A stretch of DNA of 9,403 nt from Gammaproteobacteria bacterium. GTDB lineage: Bacteria; Pseudomonadota; Gammaproteobacteria; DSM-16500. Shown in pieces: positions 5,744 through 9,403 of this stretch; positions within the stretch are counted from its first letter, which is position 1; the number at the start of each line of letters is the position of its first letter. The translations under genes were made by a program, and so were the position numbers. Where the stretch lies: the NCBI GenBank assembly GCA_013287235.1, contig JABDEF010000050.1, positions 1 to 9,403 on the forward strand. Direction: 5' to 3'. The notes below the pieces were generated by a model that saw only the letters and a program-made list of their open reading frames with translations, was not told the origin of the DNA and searched no databases.

Positions 5744-8122
5744 ATGAAACTGAGTGAACAATGGCTTCGAGAATGGGTGAATCCAAATGAATCCGGAGAT
5801 GCGTTATGTCAACGTCTTACTATGGCAGGGCTCGAAGTCGATTCATATGCACCTGTTGCTTCAACATTTAATCAAGTCGTTGTTGCGGAAATCCTGCATG
5901 CAGAAAAACATCCCAATGCCGATCGACTGAAAGTTTGTCAAGTGACGATAGGGCAAGATGAGCCATTTACCATTGTGTGTGGCGCACCGAATGCAAGAGC
6001 AGGATTAAAAACCGCGCTTGCCATGCCAGGCGCGATTTTACCGAATAATCTCACCATTAAACGTAGCACCATACGGGATATTGTCTCGAATGGTATGTTG
6101 TGTTCGGCACGAGAATTAGGAATCGCCGATGAAACGACAGGGATCATTGAACTTCCGAATGATGCGCCTTTAGGTCAAGATATCAGAACATATCTTAATT
6201 TAGACGATAAAATCATCGATGTTGCGGTGACACCCAATCGTGGGGATTGTTTAAGTGTATTGGGCTTAGCAAAAGAAGTTACAGCACTTACCCAATGTGA
6301 TTTGAATATGCCAAAAATGGGTGCGGTTTCTCCAACCATCAAAGATCAATTACCACTTCATATTCAAATACCTAAAGAATGCCCGCGTTATGTAGGGCGT
6401 GTGATTCGTCAGGTCAAAGCAGATGTGCTGACACCCTTATGGATGCAAGAACGATTAAAGCGAAGTGGTATTCGTTGTATCAGTCCAATTGTGGATGTCA
6501 TGAATTATGTCATGCTGGAATTAGGTCAACCCATGCATGCGTTTGACCTCCAAGAAATCATCGATGAAATTATCGTGCGCCGTGCAAAAACAGATGAGAT
6601 ACTCACTTTACTCGATGGTCAAACGATCACGCTTAATTCTGATACGATGGTGATTGCAGACAGAAAAAAACCTTTAGCCATTGCGGGTGTCATGGGGGGG
6701 TTAGATTCTGGTGTGACGCTTTTGACAAAAGATATTTTTCTTGAAAGTGCATTTTTCAGTACGGAGAGTATCGCCCGTACGAGTCGTTGCTACACTTTAA
6801 ATTCAGAATCTTCGCATCGTTTTGAGCGAGGGGTTGATCCTACTTTACAAACGATAGCCATCGAACGTGCGACACAATTGCTTCAAGATATTGTGGGAGG
6901 TGAAGCAGGGCCTGTGATAGATATCCAGTTTCCAGATGATTTACCCCTATCGAAAACGATTCAGCTTCGTAAGGCGCGCATTGATAAACTTCTGGGTATT
7001 CAGGTTCCGCTGAAGGAGGTGGAATCCATTTTAACGCGACTCGATTTTGCCACAGAAAAAACACACGAAGGTTGGCAAGTAACAGTACCCCCACATCGTT
7101 CAGATATTTTACTTGAAGTAGATTTGATTGAAGAAGTCATTCGTTTATATGGCTATGATAAACTCCCAACGCATAACACTAGCGCTTTATTGCACATGAA
7201 TGTGAATAAAGAAAGCCAATTAACGATCGAAAAATTTTCGCGCGCATTATGTGATGCGGGATTTCATGAAGTGATTACTTATAGTTTTGTCGATAAAAAA
7301 CTGCAACATTTATTGGATCCTAATCATAAGCCCAAAGCATTAAAAAATCCGATCACAGCAGACATGAGTGTCATGCGTACTAACATTTGGCCAGGGTTGA
7401 TACAAACGTTATTGTATAATCATCATCGTCAGCAACCTCGCGTACGTATTTTTGAAATTGGATCGCGATTTTTGCCTAGCTCTTTAGAAACCTACGAGCA
7501 ACAGTGTGTGATTGGTGGTTTAATGAGTGGAGCGGTTTATCCCTTACAATGGGGTATTGCTCCGCGCACTGCTGATTTTTTTGATGTAAAAGGCGATATT
7601 GAAAATTTATTGAAATTGACAAAAGCATCGGGTGAGTTCCATTTTAAGCAAGGAAGCCATCCCGCTTTACATCCCGGTCAAACCGCAGATATTTATCGCA
7701 AAGATACCTTTGTGGGGGTAATGGGAACGCTACATCCCAGTGTCTTACAGTCATTAGAATTAATCAATCCAGTGCTTGTATTTGAATTATTATTAGATCC
7801 ATTGGTTGAAAATGTACTACCGCATTATCAAGATATTTCAAAATTTCCACAGATTCGAAGAGACATTGCCATTTTTGTCGATCAAACTGTACCATCGCAG
7901 GCAATTCAGGATACAATATATGAGGTGGGTGGAGAGTTGTTAAGGGATGTTACTGTTTTTGATATTTATCAGGGTAAGGAATCGAAAAATCGCAAAAGTA
8001 TTGCTTTGGCCTTGACCTTACAGCATAATTCACGCACGCTAGTTGATGAAGAAGTTACGGATATTGTGGAACGAATTGTAGTGACACTTAAACAAAAGTT
8101 CGCTGCTGAATTAAGGGGCTAA
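5744..8122 (+). CDS. pheT: phenylalanine--tRNA ligase beta subunit
   Basis: PheT pairs with PheS. It binds tRNA-Phe and edits Tyr-tRNA-Phe. The 792 residues match the family length (795 in E. coli), and the frame has no break. The N-terminal OB-fold tRNA-binding domain is about 39-148 (HPNADRLKVCQV, then SNGMLCSARELGI). The B3/B4 editing region follows TPNRGDCLS at 163 and includes the conserved VMNYVMLELGQPMHAFDL and AIAGVMGG. The SSHRFERGVDP motif is near 357-366. B5 ends with PPHRSDILLEVDLIEE at 449-464. The last 90 or so residues form the anticodon-binding FDX-ACB domain (KFPQIRRDIAIFVD). The ATG is 1 base after the pheS stop, with AAGG 10 bases upstream inside pheS, so the two subunits are probably made by coupled translation. 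Confidence 0.98.
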   Translation: MKLSEQWLREWVNPNESGDALCQRLTMAGLEVDSYAPVASTFNQVVVAEILHAEKHPNADRLKVCQVTIGQDEPFTIVCGAPNARAGLKTALAMPGAILPNNLTIKRSTIRDIVSNGMLCSARELGIADETTGIIELPNDAPLGQDIRTYLNLDDKIIDVAVTPNRGDCLSVLGLAKEVTALTQCDLNMPKMGAVSPTIKDQLPLHIQIPKECPRYVGRVIRQVKADVLTPLWMQERLKRSGIRCISPIVDVMNYVMLELGQPMHAFDLQEIIDEIIVRRAKTDEILTLLDGQTITLNSDTMVIADRKKPLAIAGVMGGLDSGVTLLTKDIFLESAFFSTESIARTSRCYTLNSESSHRFERGVDPTLQTIAIERATQLLQDIVGGEAGPVIDIQFPDDLPLSKTIQLRKARIDKLLGIQVPLKEVESILTRLDFATEKTHEGWQVTVPPHRSDILLEVDLIEEVIRLYGYDKLPTHNTSALLHMNVNKESQLTIEKFSRALCDAGFHEVITYSFVDKKLQHLLDPNHKPKALKNPITADMSVMRTNIWPGLIQTLLYNHHRQQPRVRIFEIGSRFLPSSLETYEQQCVIGGLMSGAVYPLQWGIAPRTADFFDVKGDIENLLKLTKASGEFHFKQGSHPALHPGQTADIYRKDTFVGVMGTLHPSVLQSLELINPVLVFELLLDPLVENVLPHYQDISKFPQIRRDIAIFVDQTVPSQAIQDTIYEVGGELLRDVTVFDIYQGKESKNRKSIALALTLQHNSRTLVDEEVTDIVERIVVTLKQKFAAELRG

Positions 8123-8125
8123 ACT

Positions 8126-8452
8126 ATGGCACTCACGAAAGCAGATATAGCAAGCCGTCTATTCGACACCATTGGGTTGGCTAAACGTGAAGCGAAAGAA
8201 GTTGTTGAATTATTTTTTCAACAAATTTGCGCCTCACTTGCAAAAGGTCAACAAGTTAAGATTTCAGGATTTGGTAATTTTGAATTACATGATAAAAATG
8301 AGCGACCCGGAAGGAATCCAAAAACAGGAGAAATGATTCCTGTTTCTGCGAGACGTGTGGTGACTTTCCGTAGTGGACAAAAATTGAGAGCTCGTGTTGA
8401 AATTTACGCAGGGAAAGAAACGCATGACACTCAATCAGATGAGGAAAAGTAA
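8126..8452 (+). CDS. ihfA: integration host factor subunit alpha
   Basis: IHF-alpha forms a heterodimer with IHF-beta that bends DNA sharply at specific sites, acting in recombination, replication and promoter architecture. The 108 residues start with [27 protein letters not shown], the helical dimer body. They continue with [27 protein letters not shown], the DNA-binding arm with the intercalating proline P65, and [19 protein letters not shown] and the downstream merR mark it as alpha rather than HU or IHF-beta. AAGGGG (8113-8118) lies 7 bases before the ATG, within the last codons of pheT. The gap to pheT is 3 bases, giving the standard pheST-ihfA unit. The acidic C-terminal tail ([10 protein letters not shown]) is slightly longer than usual. 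Confidence 0.97.
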   Translation: MALTKADIASRLFDTIGLAKREAKEVVELFFQQICASLAKGQQVKISGFGNFELHDKNERPGRNPKTGEMIPVSARRVVTFRSGQKLRARVEIYAGKETHDTQSDEEK

Positions 8453-8810
8453 ACAACCATCCGATAAGCAATTACCACCAATACCTGATAAACGATATTT
8501 TACCATCGGTGAAGTGGGCTATCTTTGTGGAGTAAAACCGCATGTTTTACGGTATTGGGAACAAGAATTTTCCCGACTGAAGCCGGTAAAACGCCGCGGA
8601 AGACGTTATTATCAGTTGAACGATTTATTGATAGTGCGCCAAATTCGTAAATTGTTGTACGAAGATGGATTTACGATTGAAGGTGCACGGTCGCAATTGA
8701 TGTATAACGGAGAAGAAGTGAGTAAGGTCGTGCAAACGGGTGTCGTTTTAAAAAAAGTGATTGTAGACCTTGAAAATGTTTTACAGAAGTTAAAAATGGA
8801 AGAGCATTAG
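8424..8810 (+). CDS. MerR-family transcriptional regulator
   Basis: The 128-residue protein carries an N-terminal winged helix-turn-helix of the MerR type at about 24-93: [27 protein letters not shown], then [23 protein letters not shown] and [12 protein letters not shown]. The C-terminus (about 100-125) is a short dimerising coiled coil, with no cysteine metal site and no ligand domain. Genes of this subtype follow ihfA in many gammaproteobacteria such as Pseudomonas, and their regulon is largely unknown. I chose ATG 8424 because AGGGA (8410-8414) lies 9 bases upstream. A start at 8394 in the same frame would add ten unconserved residues within ihfA. Even so, the gene overlaps the end of ihfA by 29 bases, so the two are cotranscribed. 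Confidence 0.88.
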   Translation: MTLNQMRKSKQPSDKQLPPIPDKRYFTIGEVGYLCGVKPHVLRYWEQEFSRLKPVKRRGRRYYQLNDLLIVRQIRKLLYEDGFTIEGARSQLMYNGEEVSKVVQTGVVLKKVIVDLENVLQKLKMEEH

Positions 8811-8812
8811 TT

Positions 8813-8849
8813 CATGTCATGCCAGCTTAAAGCATGCTGGCATGACATG
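8813..8849. repeat. short palindromic repeat, copy 2
   Basis: Perfect 14-bp arms (8813-8826 and 8836-8849) enclose TTAAAGCAT. Bases 8819-8847 equal 1183-1211 exactly, so this is a half-size copy of the element upstream of tRNA-Val. It begins 3 bases after the merR stop and ends 15 bases before tRNA-Pro. It could act as a 3' stabilising hairpin for the operon mRNA. No T-run follows, so it is not a canonical terminator. Confidence 0.88.
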
Positions 8850-8864
8850 GCACTAGAAAAAAAG

Positions 8865-8938
8865 CGGGGCGTGGCGCAGCCTGGTAGCGTACTTGCATGG
8901 GGCGCAAGTGGTCGCCGGTTCAAATCCGGCCGTCCCGA
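8865..8938 (+). tRNA. tRNA-Pro (anticodon GGG)
   Basis: The cloverleaf is complete. The acceptor is CGGGGCG/CGTCCCG with one G-T pair, the D arm carries AGCCTGGTA, and the anticodon stem CTTGC/GCAAG holds loop ATGGGGC (anticodon GGG at 8899-8901). The T arm is GCCGG-TTCAAAT-CCGGC, and the discriminator is A8938. The first pair C1-G72 is the usual bacterial tRNA-Pro identity feature. The next three bases are TCA, so the CCA end is not encoded, unlike tRNA-Val in this window, and must be added by a nucleotidyltransferase. Position 38 is C, giving A32/C38 where E. coli tRNA-Pro(GGG) has A32/U38. No separate promoter is evident. Confidence 0.95.
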
Positions 8939-8984
8939 TCAATTTTAAATCATGGCAGATTCCCTGATATAAGGAAAGAATTCC

Positions 8985-9403
8985 GTGGAAAAAATTTGGC
9001 TAAAAAATTATCCTAAAAATACTCCCTACGAAATTAATCCTGATAAATATCAATCTATCGTTTCTATGATGGATCAAAGTTTTGTGAAATTTAAAGATCA
9101 TCCTGCTTTTTATAATTTAGGTGTGACACTTACTTTTAAACAAGTCGATCAATACGCACGAGATTTTGCTGCCTATTTACAAAATGTATTAAAACTAAAA
9201 AAAGGCGATCGTATTGCGATCATGTTGCCGAATGTGTTGCAATATCCCGTTGCATTATTTGGTGCTTTGCGAGCAGGATTGGCTATTGTGAATGTGAATC
9301 CGCTTTACACACCACCTGAATTAATACATCAATTAAATGATGCAGAAGTTGAAAACATTATTGTACTTTCGAATTTTGCTCATACGGTGGAACAAGCGAA
9401 AAA
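8985..9403 (+). CDS. fadD: long-chain-fatty-acid--CoA ligase, N-terminal part (open at right edge)
   Basis: FadD is a membrane-associated acyl-CoA synthetase that activates imported long-chain fatty acids with ATP and CoA for beta-oxidation or lipid synthesis. The 139 visible codons align with the E. coli FadD N-terminus throughout: [72 protein letters not shown] and SNFAHTVEQ. The P-loop AMP-binding motif and catalytic residues of the adenylate-forming family lie beyond the window. The start is GTG, with AAGGA (8971-8975) 9 bases upstream; E. coli fadD also begins KKVWL at this point. It lies 46 bases after tRNA-Pro. Confidence 0.93.
   Translation, partial: [139 protein letters not shown]

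Noticed and set aside
8394..8423. Upstream ATG for the MerR gene
   Set aside because: It would add ten residues from within ihfA without conservation; the ATG at 8424 has AGGGA at a suitable distance.
8945..8973. TATAAG as a -10 box for fadD
   Set aside because: It overlaps the fadD Shine-Dalgarno AAGGA, so a transcript starting from it would lack the ribosome-binding site, and the -35 region (TTAAAT) is poor.

Overview
The window reads as part of a moderately AT-rich gammaproteobacterial chromosome. The order thrS-infC-rpmI-rplT-pheS-pheT-ihfA-merR is the classical gammaproteobacterial translation/IHF cluster. The palindromic dispersed repeats, AT-rich codon use, and an unrecognised lysine-rich gene at the left edge would fit a host-associated Legionellales-type organism (Coxiella/Rickettsiella/Legionella relatives). 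That placement is an inference; nothing in the window fixes the genus. No CRISPR array, transposase, prophage or defence system is visible.

Left edge (1-1280). An unrecognised gene runs rightward from beyond position 1 to 737, but a nine-A tract at 134-142 breaks its reading frame. It meets, tail to tail and with a 4-base overlap, a leftward gene for a small four-helix membrane protein of the DoxX type (734-1105). Upstream of doxX lies a 37-bp-arm perfect palindrome (1132-1215), then a short spacer with probable promoters facing both ways.

Core operon (1281-8810). A tRNA-Val(GAC) gene sits only 27 bases before thrS (threonyl-tRNA synthetase). Then come infC (IF3, probably starting at the rare codon ATT), a structured leader RNA, rpmI (L35, with an unusual C-terminal extension overlapping the next gene), rplT (L20), a 106-bp inverted repeat, pheS (interrupted by one extra A in an A7 tract), pheT, ihfA and a MerR-type regulator gene. 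The genes are closely packed, so most of this stretch is probably cotranscribed. It supplies two aminoacyl-tRNA synthetases, an initiation factor, two 50S proteins and one IHF subunit. Control signals expected from E. coli are partly recognisable (infC start codon, rpmI leader) and partly missing or replaced (no room for a thrS translational operator; no phenylalanine-rich pheM-like leader before pheS).

Right edge (8811-9403). A short palindrome sharing 29 identical bases with the first one precedes a tRNA-Pro(GGG) gene that lacks an encoded CCA end. The start of fadD (long-chain acyl-CoA synthetase, GTG start) runs off the right end.

The most notable points are the two homopolymer frame breaks (one in an essential synthetase gene), a possible RNA switch that could mask the rpmI ribosome-binding site, the extended L35, and the repeat elements inserted at regulatory positions.
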